A stretch of DNA of 33,233 nucleotides from Planctomycetota bacterium (lineage in GTDB: Bacteria > Planctomycetota > Planctomycetia > Pirellulales > UBA1268), in contig VGYR01000010.1 of assembly GCA_016872925.1 (NCBI GenBank), positions 1 to 33,233 on the forward strand, read 5' to 3'. Both the position numbers and the translations under genes were made by a program. The notes beneath the pieces are model-generated. The model saw only the letters and a program-made list of their open reading frames with translations. It was not told the origin of the DNA and did no database searches. The first letter of the stretch is position 1. Every line of letters begins with the position of its first letter. Positions 8,961 to 17,830 of this stretch are shown here, piece after piece.

Positions 8961-10170
8961 TCCGGTCGGCGGCGTGCGGAAAGCTCCGGTCGGCCTCGGC
9001 GACGACGGCGAGCCGGTCGCTGCGGCGCGCGAGTCGCTGCACGGACTCCGGCCCCGGTGCGTGGCCGAATTCCAGTTCCTCGACCGCGGCTTCATCGAGG
9101 TCCGACAGCAGCACGAGCCGCCGGTCGGCGAGCCCGCGGGCGAAGATGCGTGTCAGCAGGGCGTCGGCGATCAGCGACTCATCGCCGCTGGCGACGGCCT
9201 CGTGGACGAGCGGCTCCAGCGGCGCACCCTGCCGCCACCGCGTGAGGATCACTCCCGGCGGCTCCACGTGCCGGCAGGCCACGCAGATCATGCCCCCGGG
9301 ACGCGTCGCCCGGGCGGCAGCCGACGCGGCGGCGGCGATCATGCCGAAGCCGCCGTCCGGATCGGAGAGCGCGGCCACCACGACATCTGCCTGCTCCAGC
9401 TGCGGGCACCACGCGGCCGCCACCTCGCGGGCCTGCCGCGCCGCCTCGTCGGGAAGCCCGAACCGCGCGGCGAGGATGCTGCCTTCCGCGCCCCGCACGA
9501 CCCGGAGACTCGCGCACACCCCCAACTGCCAGGCGATGTCCTGCATGCCCCCCTTCCACTCGGCCAGGGCGTTGCGGCCGCGGCGGGCCAGCGCCACCAG
9601 CAGGTCTCGGCGGCACTGGGCCCGGGCGAAGGTGGGCCAGAGTTCACCCTCGATCGAGCGGCCGCCGAACGCAGGGCTCCAGCCCCACTCGCCGACGGCG
9701 ACCACGACATCGGCATCGACGAGGGCGCGGGCGAGATGGAGCGGACGGCCGGCCTCGTCGGCGGCGAGATACGCGGTGGCCGACTCGACTGCCGGGTCGA
9801 AGGCCTCCGCTCCGGCGACCGGCCGGCGCGGTCCGGCCGTGCCGGAGGAGCCATACCCCAGCATGGGCCCCTCGAGAACCGCCACGTCGGCCGCCTCGAC
9901 GCCGGCAGTCATCAGGCAATCACGAACGGCCTCGACGACCGCTTGTTCCTGCGGCACCTCGCCGGCGATCGCGATCACCACCCGATCTCCCGGCACCACG
10001 TGCGCGGTCAGCGGGGGCCCGTCGAGCGGACCGGTGAGGGCGGCCGCGACCATGCCCCGTGCCTCGGCCCCGGTCGCGCCGGCCGGCGGCGCGAACGACC
10101 CGGGAGTTACCGCCGGCGACTCGAACACGAGTGGCTGGTCCGCGCCGTAGTCGAGCGTGATCGGGTGCAC
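8944..10170 (-). CDS. LarA-like (DUF2088) protein lacking racemase signature residues
   Basis: 408 residues from GTG 10170. The pattern follows the nickel-pincer lactate racemase family: an ITLDYG beta strand at the N-terminus, a PLTAHVVPGDRVVI segment, ALVDADVVVAVG, then AFGGRS, and near the C-terminus RPGGMICVACRHVEPPG. The family's active-site motifs are not visible: the DHTRP position reads AGEVPQE, the His after the first domain is missing, and the HFFAGFSGGRK region reads SPAFGGRS. Racemase activity is therefore doubtful. The ORF track starts at 10287, overlapping the divergent lipoprotein start. I prefer GTG 10170 because family similarity begins there and a TACACT -10-like element lies upstream. 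The family is inferred from pattern, not a search. Confidence 0.65.
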   Translation of the reverse strand: MHPITLDYGADQPLVFESPAVTPGSFAPPAGATGAEARGMVAAALTGPLDGPPLTAHVVPGDRVVIAIAGEVPQEQAVVEAVRDCLMTAGVEAADVAVLEGPMLGYGSSGTAGPRRPVAGAEAFDPAVESATAYLAADEAGRPLHLARALVDADVVVAVGEWGWSPAFGGRSIEGELWPTFARAQCRRDLLVALARRGRNALAEWKGGMQDIAWQLGVCASLRVVRGAEGSILAARFGLPDEAARQAREVAAAWCPQLEQADVVVAALSDPDGGFGMIAAAASAAARATRPGGMICVACRHVEPPGVILTRWRQGAPLEPLVHEAVASGDESLIADALLTRIFARGLADRRLVLLSDLDEAAVEELEFGHAPGPESVQRLARRSDRLAVVAEADRSFPHAADRISEGG

Positions 10171-10216
10171 GGTGCCGCGGGTGGGCTGGACGGAGGGAGC
10201 GGAGGCGGGGAACCGA

Positions 10217-10226
10217 AGTGTATCGT
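10217..10226. promoter_or_regulatory. Overlapping divergent -10-like elements
   Basis: TACACT on the minus strand (10222-10217), facing the LarA-like gene, and TATCGT on the plus strand (10221-10226), facing the lipoprotein gene, share bases. Predicted leaders are about 40 and 53 nt. No convincing -35 is visible for either. Confidence 0.3.
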
Positions 10227-10285
10227 CGCCCCGAGCGGCGAGAATGCTCTGTTCCCGGATCGGGGCTTTCGCGCAAGATGCCGGC

Positions 10286-12658
10286 ATGAAAGCCCTGCGA
10301 CGAGCGTGTGCGGTATGGTGCCCCGCCGTCGTGCTGCTCCTGTCCGGCTGCGGGGCCGATCCGCGGCAGGTGCTCGAGTCGATGGCCCACGCGTACCGGA
10401 CGGCCGAGCACTATTGCGACGATGCCCGCGTGGTCGTGCGGCACACGCGGGCCGGCAGCACCACCGAATCGACCCAGCCATTCCGCATCGCCTTCAGCCG
10501 GCCCGACCGGCTGCGGGTCGAGGCCTACGACGCCCGCGTGGTCGGGGATGGCGCGGCGCTGTTCGCGGCCGTCGGCGGGGTGCCGGGCCAGGTGCTCGTC
10601 GAACCGCTCCGCAGCCCGCTCGACATGGATCAGCTATTTGCCGACGACGTCGTCCGGGGAACACTGACCGAGGGGGAGGCGGGCTGCCCTCCACAGCTGC
10701 CCCTGCTGCTGGCCGACGACACGCTCGACGTGATCCTCGCCGATGCGGAGGCCGACCCGCAGATCGTGGGCACGGAGGTGGTCGACGGTCGGCGCTGCCA
10801 CCGCATGGCCGTGGCCAAGGCGGAAGGCTTGCTCGAACTCTGGATCGATTGCGAGTCGGCCCTGGTGAGGCGGATGCGGGTGCCGACCGCCGCCTACGCC
10901 GACGAGGCCTCCCGAGAGGCCGGAGCTCCGGTGGGGATCTCGGTGGACGTCGAGTTCGTGTCGGCGGCGTTCGCACCGGCCGCCGCCGAGGCCTTTGCAT
11001 TCGAGGTGCCGCCCCGGGCCGCGCAGGTCTCCCGCCTCGAGCCACTGGAGCGCCCGCGACCGCCCCATCCGCTGCTGGGAAAGCCGGCCACCCTGCCTGC
11101 GCTCGCGCCGGCCGACGGCATCTCGCCGGAGGCGGCGGTCACGGCGGGCGGCCCGATGGTGCTCGAGTTCTTCTTCGACGGCTGCTCGCCCGCGACCAAG
11201 ACGATGCCCGAAGTCGCCGCCGGAATCGCCGCCTTCACCCGGGACGGCCGCGGGCAGCCTGCCACCTCACCCCCGCGGCACTTCGCCGTGAGCCTCGACC
11301 CGGCGGAACTCACCACCGCGGAGATCAGGAAGAGGCTCGCCGAGTTCGGCGGCGTGGGCACGCTCGTCAGGGACACAGACGCGGCCGCGGCGCGAGCCTT
11401 GGGCCTGGAGTCGTTTCCTGCCATCGTGATCATCGCCGGCGACGGCACGGTGGCCGACGTGATCGTGGGCGAACGGCCCCAGATCGCGGCCGACGTGGCC
11501 GAAACCCTCGCCGCCCTGGGCCGCGGCGACTCCACCATGGGCCTCGTGCAGTCTCGACACCGCCGCAGGCTCGACGAGTACCGCCGCAGACTCGCGGTTG
11601 CGGCGTCGGGCAACGACGACCGTGGCGTGCCAAAGCCGAGCATCGCCCCCCAGCGGCAGCCCGACCGATTCAAGCTGCGGCCGGCTTGGCGGGCCGCAGT
11701 CACCATGCCCGGCAACCTGGTCTGCCTCGACGCGACCAGGGGGTCTGCCGAGGTGCGGATCGTGGTGCTCGACGGCTGGCGAACGGTCGTGGAACTCGAT
11801 GCCGACGGAGTCGAACTCGGGAGGCATGAACTCGACCTGCCGCCCGACGCGGCAGTGACCTTCCTGCGATCCGCCGGCGCCGCGGACGGCCGGCGGTGGT
11901 GGCTGGGGGGCAGCCGGGGTGGGCGTCAGGTGTTTTTCCTCGACGACGCGTTTCGGATCCGCGCGGCCTATCCCGCCGATGCCTCGGCGACGGCATCGAT
12001 CCTGACCGCCGAGCTGGCCGATCTGGATGGCGATGGAACTCCGGAAGCGGTGGTCGGCTTCACGGCACCCCGCGGTGTCGAGGTGGTCTCGCTCGACGGC
12101 ACCCTCCGCTGGTCCGACGTGCGGGCCGACGCCACGGGAGATCTCGCCGCCGCCGGGCCGGGTGGCGGCGTGCTGTTCGTCACCACGACAGGTCGCCTGG
12201 GCCACGCGTCGCCGACCGGTGCCACGTCTGGACAACCAGCCGCGACGGATCGGACGTTCGCGGCGATCCTCGCCGGCCCGGTGGCCGGCGACGGCGGCTG
12301 GGCGATCGCGGGCCTGACCACGCGGGATCCCGACGGCCAAGCGCTCGTCGGCCTCGATCCGCGCTCGCTGGACGTTTTGTCCGATCTCCCGATCGCCGGC
12401 GGCTCGACCATCACCGGCCCGCTCGAGCCCCTGGCCTGGGCCGACCTGCTGGGCACCTCCCGACGGCAGTGGTTGGTGGCCGCGGCCGATGGGTCGGTCA
12501 CGGTGGCCTGGGCCGACGGCCGGATCGTCGACCGCTATTGCCATGGCCGGCCGCTTGCGGGGATCGGCGGCTACCGGCGCGGCGACCGCGGCCACCTCGT
12601 GCTGGCCACGGCCTCGGGCATCGAGGCCCTCGCCATCGACGACGTGGCTCTCGACTGA
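10286..12658 (+). CDS. Composite lipoprotein: LolA-like, thioredoxin-like and FG-GAP-like parts
   Basis: 790 residues from ATG 10286. A lipobox (LLLSGC, Cys22) marks it as a lipoprotein. Residues about 25-240 look like a LolA/DUF2092-type beta fold (FRIAFSRPDRLRVEAY, GRRCHRMAVAK). Residues about 280-420 resemble a thioredoxin/TlpA fold: PMVLEFFFDGCSPATKTMPE sits where a WCxxC active site would be, but only the first Cys is present, and SFPAIVII supplies the expected cis-Pro. The rest is beta-propeller-like, with an FG-GAP-type calcium motif (LADLDGDGTPEAVVGF, near residue 578). Anchoring would be on the periplasmic or outer face of a membrane. I do not recognise this domain combination as a named protein. 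No strong ribosome site precedes the ATG; the track's longer start overlaps the divergent gene's leader. Confidence 0.82.
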   Translation: MKALRRACAVWCPAVVLLLSGCGADPRQVLESMAHAYRTAEHYCDDARVVVRHTRAGSTTESTQPFRIAFSRPDRLRVEAYDARVVGDGAALFAAVGGVPGQVLVEPLRSPLDMDQLFADDVVRGTLTEGEAGCPPQLPLLLADDTLDVILADAEADPQIVGTEVVDGRRCHRMAVAKAEGLLELWIDCESALVRRMRVPTAAYADEASREAGAPVGISVDVEFVSAAFAPAAAEAFAFEVPPRAAQVSRLEPLERPRPPHPLLGKPATLPALAPADGISPEAAVTAGGPMVLEFFFDGCSPATKTMPEVAAGIAAFTRDGRGQPATSPPRHFAVSLDPAELTTAEIRKRLAEFGGVGTLVRDTDAAAARALGLESFPAIVIIAGDGTVADVIVGERPQIAADVAETLAALGRGDSTMGLVQSRHRRRLDEYRRRLAVAASGNDDRGVPKPSIAPQRQPDRFKLRPAWRAAVTMPGNLVCLDATRGSAEVRIVVLDGWRTVVELDADGVELGRHELDLPPDAAVTFLRSAGAADGRRWWLGGSRGGRQVFFLDDAFRIRAAYPADASATASILTAELADLDGDGTPEAVVGFTAPRGVEVVSLDGTLRWSDVRADATGDLAAAGPGGGVLFVTTTGRLGHASPTGATSGQPAATDRTFAAILAGPVAGDGGWAIAGLTTRDPDGQALVGLDPRSLDVLSDLPIAGGSTITGPLEPLAWADLLGTSRRQWLVAAADGSVTVAWADGRIVDRYCHGRPLAGIGGYRRGDRGHLVLATASGIEALAIDDVALD

Positions 12659-12781
12659 CGTCAGGCTTTGCGCCACCCGCACGACCCGTCCTGCCGGTGC
12701 GGCCGTTCAACCCCGCAGGCTCGGCCCGCCGAAGAACGCCGGTGTCAGGGAGGTCTGTCCTCGTATTCGGGAGGTCCAGCC

Positions 12782-13162
12782 GTGCTTTCACCCCGCCACA
12801 TCATCGCAGCCGTCGTCGTCGCCGTGCCGTCGCTGTTCGCGACGGGCACCGCATCTGCCCAAGACACGACGGTCATGGACGAATCCGCGACGATGTCCAC
12901 GGACGGGTCGGGGAGCGGTTGCGGTTGCCGGAACGTGCAGAGCCCCCCCTGGCATGCCAGCGTGAACGGCCCGGCCTGCGGCCCGGCCTGCCACCACTGC
13001 GGCGTGTTCCACGCGGATCCGTGCGGTCAGTTGCGGGCGAAGCATGACATCCACCGTCATTGCGGCGTCACCCTGCCCCCCTGCTTTCCGCGACTCCACA
13101 CGTGGTGGGCCGAGGGCCACATGCCCACGCCCAAGCCGCTGGCGCTGCCTCGTTGCCATTAG
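12782..13162 (+). CDS. Small secreted Cys/His-rich protein, unknown function
   Basis: 126 residues from GTG 12782, which has GGGAGGT about seven bases upstream. A clear signal peptide ends near TASAQ, leaving a mature part of about 100 residues. That part holds nine Cys and ten His in motifs such as GCGCRN, PACGPACHHCG, HADPCG and HDIHRHCG. The composition suggests metal binding or a disulfide-knotted extracellular protein, but I recognise no family. It sits 123 bp downstream of the lipoprotein gene on the same strand and ends before a strong hairpin shared with the convergent transporter gene. The ORF track's ATG at 12668 adds a non-hydrophobic leader with no ribosome site, so I reject it. 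Confidence 0.72.
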   Translation: MLSPRHIIAAVVVAVPSLFATGTASAQDTTVMDESATMSTDGSGSGCGCRNVQSPPWHASVNGPACGPACHHCGVFHADPCGQLRAKHDIHRHCGVTLPPCFPRLHTWWAEGHMPTPKPLALPRCH

Positions 13163-13254
13163 TGCGGCGCGGTCATCGAGGGAGGCTTCTGAGCTCGGCC
13201 CCCTTCGACGCGACGCCTGATCGGGCGATGACGGACGACGACACCCTCTCACGC

Positions 13255-13284
13255 GGTCCGGCCGGAAAGGTCCCCGGCCGGGCC
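13255..13284. terminator. Hairpin between convergent genes (candidate bidirectional terminator)
   Basis: GGTCCGGCCGG and CCGGCCGGGCC form an 11-bp stem with one G-U pair around an 8-nt loop. It lies between the ends of the Cys/His-rich gene and the DASS transporter gene. No strong U-tract follows on either strand. Confidence 0.45.
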
Positions 13285-13309
13285 GCGGCGTCGTTTCTGC
13301 GGGATCCCT

Positions 13310-14722
13310 TCACCTGCCGACGGCACTCGACACCGCGAGCATGGTGGCGGAGATCATCACCCATCCGATCACGTCGAGGATCAAGCCCGACGCCATCATG
13401 GCGCGCAGCGGAATCCGTCCCGAACCGTAGACCAGCGCATTGCACGGGCTGCTCACGGGCATCATGAACCCGAGGCTCGCAGCCATCGTGGCGGCGAGTG
13501 CCGCGGCGACCGGTTCGGCTCCGAGCGTCCGGCTCATCGCGATCACGATCGGGACGACCATCGTGGCGCTGGCGACGTTGCTGGTGAACTCGCTCGTGAC
13601 CACCGCCACGAGGGCGGCGACGGCCACCAGGGCCGTGGTCGCCGCCGCACCGTGGGGAATCCAGGCCGTGATCCGCCCCCCGGCCGCGGCGGCGAGCCCG
13701 GTGGAAAAGCAGAGCTCTCCGAGCGCCAGCCCGCCGCCGTAGAGCAGCACGATGTCCCAGTCGATCCGGGCATCCCGCCACGACAGTGCCCGCCGCGGCT
13801 GGCCGTCGGCGGTGCGATCACCGGGAAGCACGAACAGCAGGATCGCGCCGACGAGTGCCGCGACCCCCTCCGGCAGTCGGTCGCGAAGCCACCGGCTCGC
13901 CTCGTGATCCGCACCCAGCCCGATGACCGCCAGTCCTGGCACGATCCAGAGCATCACCGTGATGCCGAAGGCGACGGCGGTCGACCACTGACCGACCGAC
14001 CAAGGACCCAGCCGGGCCCGCTCCCGGCGGACGAAGGCCTGCACGCCGTCGAGGCGGGAGACACCGGCGGGAAACAGCCGCGCCATGATGACCACGAGGA
14101 TCGCCGAGAAGACCGTCACCAGGGGCAGGCTGATCGCACACCATCCCGGAAACGAGATGTCCACGCCCAGTTCGTTGCGGATGAAGCCGAGGCCGATCAG
14201 ATTCGTGGGCGTGCCGATCGGCGTCGCGAGGCCGCCGATCGACGCGGCGAATGCGATCGAGAGCAGCAGGCCGGTCGCGAAGGACGACGCCGGCCGGATT
14301 CCCGAAACCGCCCCCGCCTCCTCGATGGCCGCCAGGATGCCGGTGACGATCGCCAGCATCATGGCGGCCGTCACGGTGTTGGAGATGAAGGCGCTGATCA
14401 GCACCGAGACGACCACCACCGCCGCCAGGATGCCGACCGGCCGCTCCCCCACGGCGCGAGTCGCCAGCACCGCATAGGCCAGCCGGCGATCGAGGCGGTG
14501 CAGCCGGATCGCCTCGGCGAGCAGAAACGACCCGATGAACAGGAAGATCAGCGGGTCGGCGAAGGGGCGAAACACCTCCTTCGCCGGCGCCACGCCGGCG
14601 ATCACGCAGGCGACGGCGCCGAGCAGCGCCGTCACGGCCAGCGGCAACGCCTCGGTGAACCAGAGCACCACGACCGCGGCGACGATGAACGCCAGCCGCT
14701 GCGCTTCGGGCGTGAGTTCCAT
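13310..14722 (-). CDS. DASS (SLC13) family anion:sodium symporter
   Basis: 470 residues with about a dozen hydrophobic segments. The two halves each carry the family's Ser-Asn motif: ISNTVTAAMM in the first half and FTSNVASATMVV in the second. GLATPIGTPTNLIGLG is also typical. Members import dicarboxylates, citrate or sulfate with sodium; the substrate is not readable here. The neighbouring PPDK gene makes a C4-dicarboxylate plausible, which is inference. I choose ATG 14722. The track's GTG at 14740 lies upstream of a TACACT element that ends seven bases before this ATG, again suggesting a very short leader. It is 36 bp downstream of ppdK on the same strand, so read-through transcription is likely as well. 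Confidence 0.9.
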   Translation of the reverse strand: MELTPEAQRLAFIVAAVVVLWFTEALPLAVTALLGAVACVIAGVAPAKEVFRPFADPLIFLFIGSFLLAEAIRLHRLDRRLAYAVLATRAVGERPVGILAAVVVVSVLISAFISNTVTAAMMLAIVTGILAAIEEAGAVSGIRPASSFATGLLLSIAFAASIGGLATPIGTPTNLIGLGFIRNELGVDISFPGWCAISLPLVTVFSAILVVIMARLFPAGVSRLDGVQAFVRRERARLGPWSVGQWSTAVAFGITVMLWIVPGLAVIGLGADHEASRWLRDRLPEGVAALVGAILLFVLPGDRTADGQPRRALSWRDARIDWDIVLLYGGGLALGELCFSTGLAAAAGGRITAWIPHGAAATTALVAVAALVAVVTSEFTSNVASATMVVPIVIAMSRTLGAEPVAAALAATMAASLGFMMPVSSPCNALVYGSGRIPLRAMMASGLILDVIGWVMISATMLAVSSAVGR

Positions 14723-14729
14723 GCCGCGG

Positions 14730-14735
14730 AGTGTA
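14730..14735 (-). promoter_or_regulatory. -10-like element directly upstream of the transporter start
   Basis: TACACT on the minus strand, seven bases from the ATG at 14722. The implied transcript start lies one base from the start codon. No -35 is visible at normal spacing. Confidence 0.3.
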
Positions 14736-14758
14736 ACCACCCCGCGGCACGGACTCGG

Positions 14759-17539
14759 TCAGTATGTCTTGCCGAGCGCCGCCTGGGCTGCCGCGAGCCG
14801 GGCGACGGGCAGGCGGAACGGCGAGCAGCTCACGTAGGCGAGGCCCAGGTGGTGGCAGAAGACCACCGAGTGGGGATCGCCGCCGTGCTCGCCGCAGATC
14901 CCGAGCTTGATGTCCTTGCGGGTCTTCTGCCCCTTCTCGACGGCGATCTTCATCAGCTGGCCGACGCCCGAGGCGTCGATCGACGCGAACGGGTTGGCCT
15001 TGAAGATGCCCTCGTCGGTGTACTTCCCGAGGAACGACCCCATGTCGTCGCGGCTCATGCCGAGGCACGTCTGGGTGAGGTCGTTGGTTCCGAACGAGAA
15101 GAACTCGGCGGTCTCGGCGATCTCGTCGGCCGTCAGCGCACCCCGCGGGATCTCGATCATCGTGCCGACGAGATACTTGATCTTCTGTCCCGTCTCGGCC
15201 TGTACCTTCTCGGCGACGGCGTGGACGATGGCCACCTGGTGGTCGAGCTCCTTCTTGAAGCCCACGAGCGGGATCATGATCTCCGGCTTCACCTTGATGC
15301 CGTCCTTCTGCACCTTGACGGCGGCCTCGAACACGGCTCGGGCCTGCATCTCGGAGATCTCCGGATAACTGATCCCCAGCCGGCAGCCGCGGTGGCCGAG
15401 CATCGGGTTGAACTCGTGGAGGGCGTGGACGCGGGCCTTCACCGTCTCCAGCGGCAGACCGAGCTTCCGGGCGAGGTCCGCCTGGGCCTTCTCGTCGTGG
15501 GGCACGAACTCGTGGAGTGGCGGATCCAGGAACCGGATGGTGGCGGGCCGGCCGTCGAGGGCGCGGAAGATGCCCTCGAAGTCGTCCCGCTGGTAGGGCA
15601 GGAGCTTCGCCAGGGCGGCCCGCCGGGCCGGCTCGTTCTCGGCGAGGATCATCTCCCGCATCGCGTCGATCCGGTCACCCTCGAAGAACATGTGCTCCGT
15701 TCGCGTCAGCCCGATGCCCTCGGCGCCGAAGGCGATCGCCTGGCGAACCTGCTCCGGCGTGTCGGCATTGGTGCGCACGCCGAGCTTCCGGTGCTTGTCG
15801 GCAAGCTTCATGATGAAGTCGTAGTACTGGAAGACCTCCGAGTCGGCGGGCTTCATCGTCTTCGCGACCAGCACCTGCTTGAGCTCGCTGTCGGCCGTCT
15901 TGATGCCGCCGGCGAACACCTCGCCGGTGGACCCGTTGATCGAGATCGCGTCGCCTTCGCGGAGCGTCTTGCCCGCGCAGGTGAGCGTGCCCTTGGCGTA
16001 GTCGATCTGGATCGCGCCCGCGCCGGCCACGCAGACCTTGCCCATCTGCCGGGCCACGAGGGCCGCATGGCTCGACACGCCGCCGCGGCTGGTGAGGATG
16101 CCCTCGGCGGCGATCATGCCGCGGAGGTCCTCGGGGCTCGTCTCGACGCGGGCGAGCACCACCTTCTCACCCTTGTGGGCGAGTTCCTCGGCCTTGGCGG
16201 CGGTGAACACGAGGTGGCCCGTGGCGGCGCCCGGGCCGGCGGGCAGGCCCGCGGTCAGGAGCCGGCCGCTCTTCTTGGCCGCCTCGTAGTCGTGGCGGTC
16301 GAAGATCGGAGCGAGCAGCTGCGAGAGGGCGTCGGGGTCGGCCGACTGAATGGCGTGCTCGGCCGTCATCAGCTTCTGCTTCACCATGTCGTGGGCGATC
16401 TTCACGTAGGCCAGCGCCGTCCGCTTGCCGTTCCGCGTCTGCAGCATGTAGAGCTTCTTCTTCTCGACGGTGAACTCGAAGTCCTGGACGTCGCCAAACT
16501 TCTTCTCGAGGGTGGCCCGGACCTTCTCCAGCTCCTTGTAGGTGCCGGCGAACATCGCCTCGTGCTTCATCTCGGCCACGGGCTTCGGCGTCCGTACGCC
16601 CGCCACCACGTCCTCGCCCTGGGCGTTGACGAGGTACTCGCCGTAGAACACGTCTTCGCCGGTGGCCGGGTCGCGGGTGAAGGCCACGCCGGTGGCGCAG
16701 TCGTCACCCATGTTGCCGAACACCATGCTCTGCACGTTGACGGCGGTGCCCCACTCGTCGGGAATCTTGTACTTGCGGCGGTAGAGGATGGCCCGCTCGT
16801 TCATCCAGCTGCCGAACACGGCCCCCACCGCCCCCATCAGCTGCTGGAAGGGATCCTGCGGGAACGACTTCCCGGTCCGCTCCTTGATCAGGCGGAGATA
16901 CCGGCCGATCAGTTCCCGGAGGTGCGACTCGGAGAGGTCGGTGTCGTCGTGCACCCCGATCTGGTGCTTGAGGCCCTCCATCACCTCCTCGAACGGCTCG
17001 TGCTCGTTCTCGTGCCGCTTCTGCACGCCCATCACCACGTCGCCGTACATCTGGATGAAGCGGCGGTAGGAGTCGTAGGCGAACCGGGGGTTACCGGTGG
17101 CCTCGGCGAGCCCCTTCACGGTCTCGTCGTTGAGGCCGAGATTCAGGATCGTGTCCATCATGCCCGGCATGCTGTCGCGGGCCCCGGAGCGGACGCTGAC
17201 GAGCAGCGCGTTTCGCGGGTCGCCGAACTTCTTCCCCGTCTCCTTCTCCATGAGCTTCATGGCGGAGGCGACCTCCTCCTCGAGGCCCTTGGGAAACTTC
17301 TTGTGATTCTTGTAGTAGTCGATGCAGACCTGCGTGGTGATGGTGAAGCCGGGGGGCACCGGGAGCCCGATCTTCGTCATCTGGGCGAGGTTGGCCCCCT
17401 TGCCGCCGAGCAGCGGCTTCATCGTGCCGTCGCCGTCGCACTTCTTGGCCCCGAAATAGTAGATCATCTTGCCCGCCTTGCCCGCGGCTCCCGACTTGCG
17501 TGCGGACTTCTTCGCGGACTTCTTGGTCGAGGTGGCCAT
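14759..17539 (-). CDS. ppdK: Pyruvate, phosphate dikinase
   Basis: 926 residues. PPDK interconverts pyruvate, ATP and phosphate with PEP, AMP and pyrophosphate in the cytoplasm, serving gluconeogenesis or a PPi-linked glycolysis. The ATP-grasp N-terminal domain starts with [12 protein letters not shown]. The phosphohistidine swivel domain has [15 protein letters not shown] (His near residue 490). The C-terminal PEP/pyruvate barrel has GTNDLTQ and the catalytic Cys in [13 protein letters not shown] 17539 is chosen because the protein then begins with a Lys/Ala/Ser-rich extension (about 23 residues) before the conserved MIYYFGAKK block. That extension makes it somewhat longer than typical bacterial PPDK. 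A well-formed promoter lies about 60 bp upstream, and the DASS transporter gene follows on the same strand. Confidence 0.96.
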   Translation of the reverse strand: MATSTKKSAKKSARKSGAAGKAGKMIYYFGAKKCDGDGTMKPLLGGKGANLAQMTKIGLPVPPGFTITTQVCIDYYKNHKKFPKGLEEEVASAMKLMEKETGKKFGDPRNALLVSVRSGARDSMPGMMDTILNLGLNDETVKGLAEATGNPRFAYDSYRRFIQMYGDVVMGVQKRHENEHEPFEEVMEGLKHQIGVHDDTDLSESHLRELIGRYLRLIKERTGKSFPQDPFQQLMGAVGAVFGSWMNERAILYRRKYKIPDEWGTAVNVQSMVFGNMGDDCATGVAFTRDPATGEDVFYGEYLVNAQGEDVVAGVRTPKPVAEMKHEAMFAGTYKELEKVRATLEKKFGDVQDFEFTVEKKKLYMLQTRNGKRTALAYVKIAHDMVKQKLMTAEHAIQSADPDALSQLLAPIFDRHDYEAAKKSGRLLTAGLPAGPGAATGHLVFTAAKAEELAHKGEKVVLARVETSPEDLRGMIAAEGILTSRGGVSSHAALVARQMGKVCVAGAGAIQIDYAKGTLTCAGKTLREGDAISINGSTGEVFAGGIKTADSELKQVLVAKTMKPADSEVFQYYDFIMKLADKHRKLGVRTNADTPEQVRQAIAFGAEGIGLTRTEHMFFEGDRIDAMREMILAENEPARRAALAKLLPYQRDDFEGIFRALDGRPATIRFLDPPLHEFVPHDEKAQADLARKLGLPLETVKARVHALHEFNPMLGHRGCRLGISYPEISEMQARAVFEAAVKVQKDGIKVKPEIMIPLVGFKKELDHQVAIVHAVAEKVQAETGQKIKYLVGTMIEIPRGALTADEIAETAEFFSFGTNDLTQTCLGMSRDDMGSFLGKYTDEGIFKANPFASIDASGVGQLMKIAVEKGQKTRKDIKLGICGEHGGDPHSVVFCHHLGLAYVSCSPFRLPVARLAAAQAALGKTY

Positions 17540-17604
17540 GGGCGGGGCGGTCCCTTCGTGGTGAGGAGAGAAAAAGACGGTTTTCCAGGGCAAAAAGCCG
17601 ACCG

Positions 17605-17633
17605 AATCTACGTTCGGGGTCGGGCATCGTCAA
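17605..17633 (-). promoter_or_regulatory. Sigma-70-type promoter of ppdK
   Basis: TTGACG (17633-17628), a 17-bp spacer and TAGATT (17610-17605) on the minus strand. The predicted transcript start near 17598 gives a leader of about 58 nt. It is the best -35/-10 match noticed in the window. Confidence 0.6.
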
Positions 17634-17687
17634 CGAGCCTTCCCCGGAGGGCGAAGCACCGCGGACGCGCGGAGCGCAGGGCAGGAT

Positions 17688-17707
17688 GCCATTCCTGTTC
17701 GGCACGG
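17688..17707 (-). repeat. 20-nt dispersed sequence, copy 2
   Basis: Read on the minus strand this is GTGCCGAACAGGAATGGCAT. It matches positions 111-130 on the plus strand at 19 of 20 bases. Here it lies in the noncoding 291 bp between the serpin stop and the ppdK start. Function is unknown and chance is not excluded. Confidence 0.4.
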
Positions 17708-17787
17708 CAGATGTGAGGCGGGGCGACGCACGTCTGGCTCGGGTTCACGGCAACCCGCAGCGCACCTCCGCAGCCCCACATCGAAAG

Positions 17788-17810
17788 CCCCAATCGCGTG
17801 AGCGATGGGG
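17788..17810 (-). terminator. Candidate intrinsic terminator after the serpin gene
   Basis: On the minus strand CCCCATCGC, a TCAC loop and GCGATTGGGG form a nine-pair stem with one bulged base, followed by CTTTC. It starts about 20 bases after the serpin stop codon. Confidence 0.5.
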
Positions 17811-17830
17811 ACCATGACGGCCCGTCTCGA

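Noticed and set aside
13652-17716. 1354-residue plus-strand ORF
   Set aside because: Antisense to ppdK and the transporter; its His/Gly/Leu/Arg-rich composition is an artefact of high GC.
17608-17815. Short minus-strand ORFs (61 residues) between the serpin and ppdK
   Set aside because: They lie across the terminator hairpin and the 20-nt repeat, with no ribosome site or protein-like pattern; considered noncoding.
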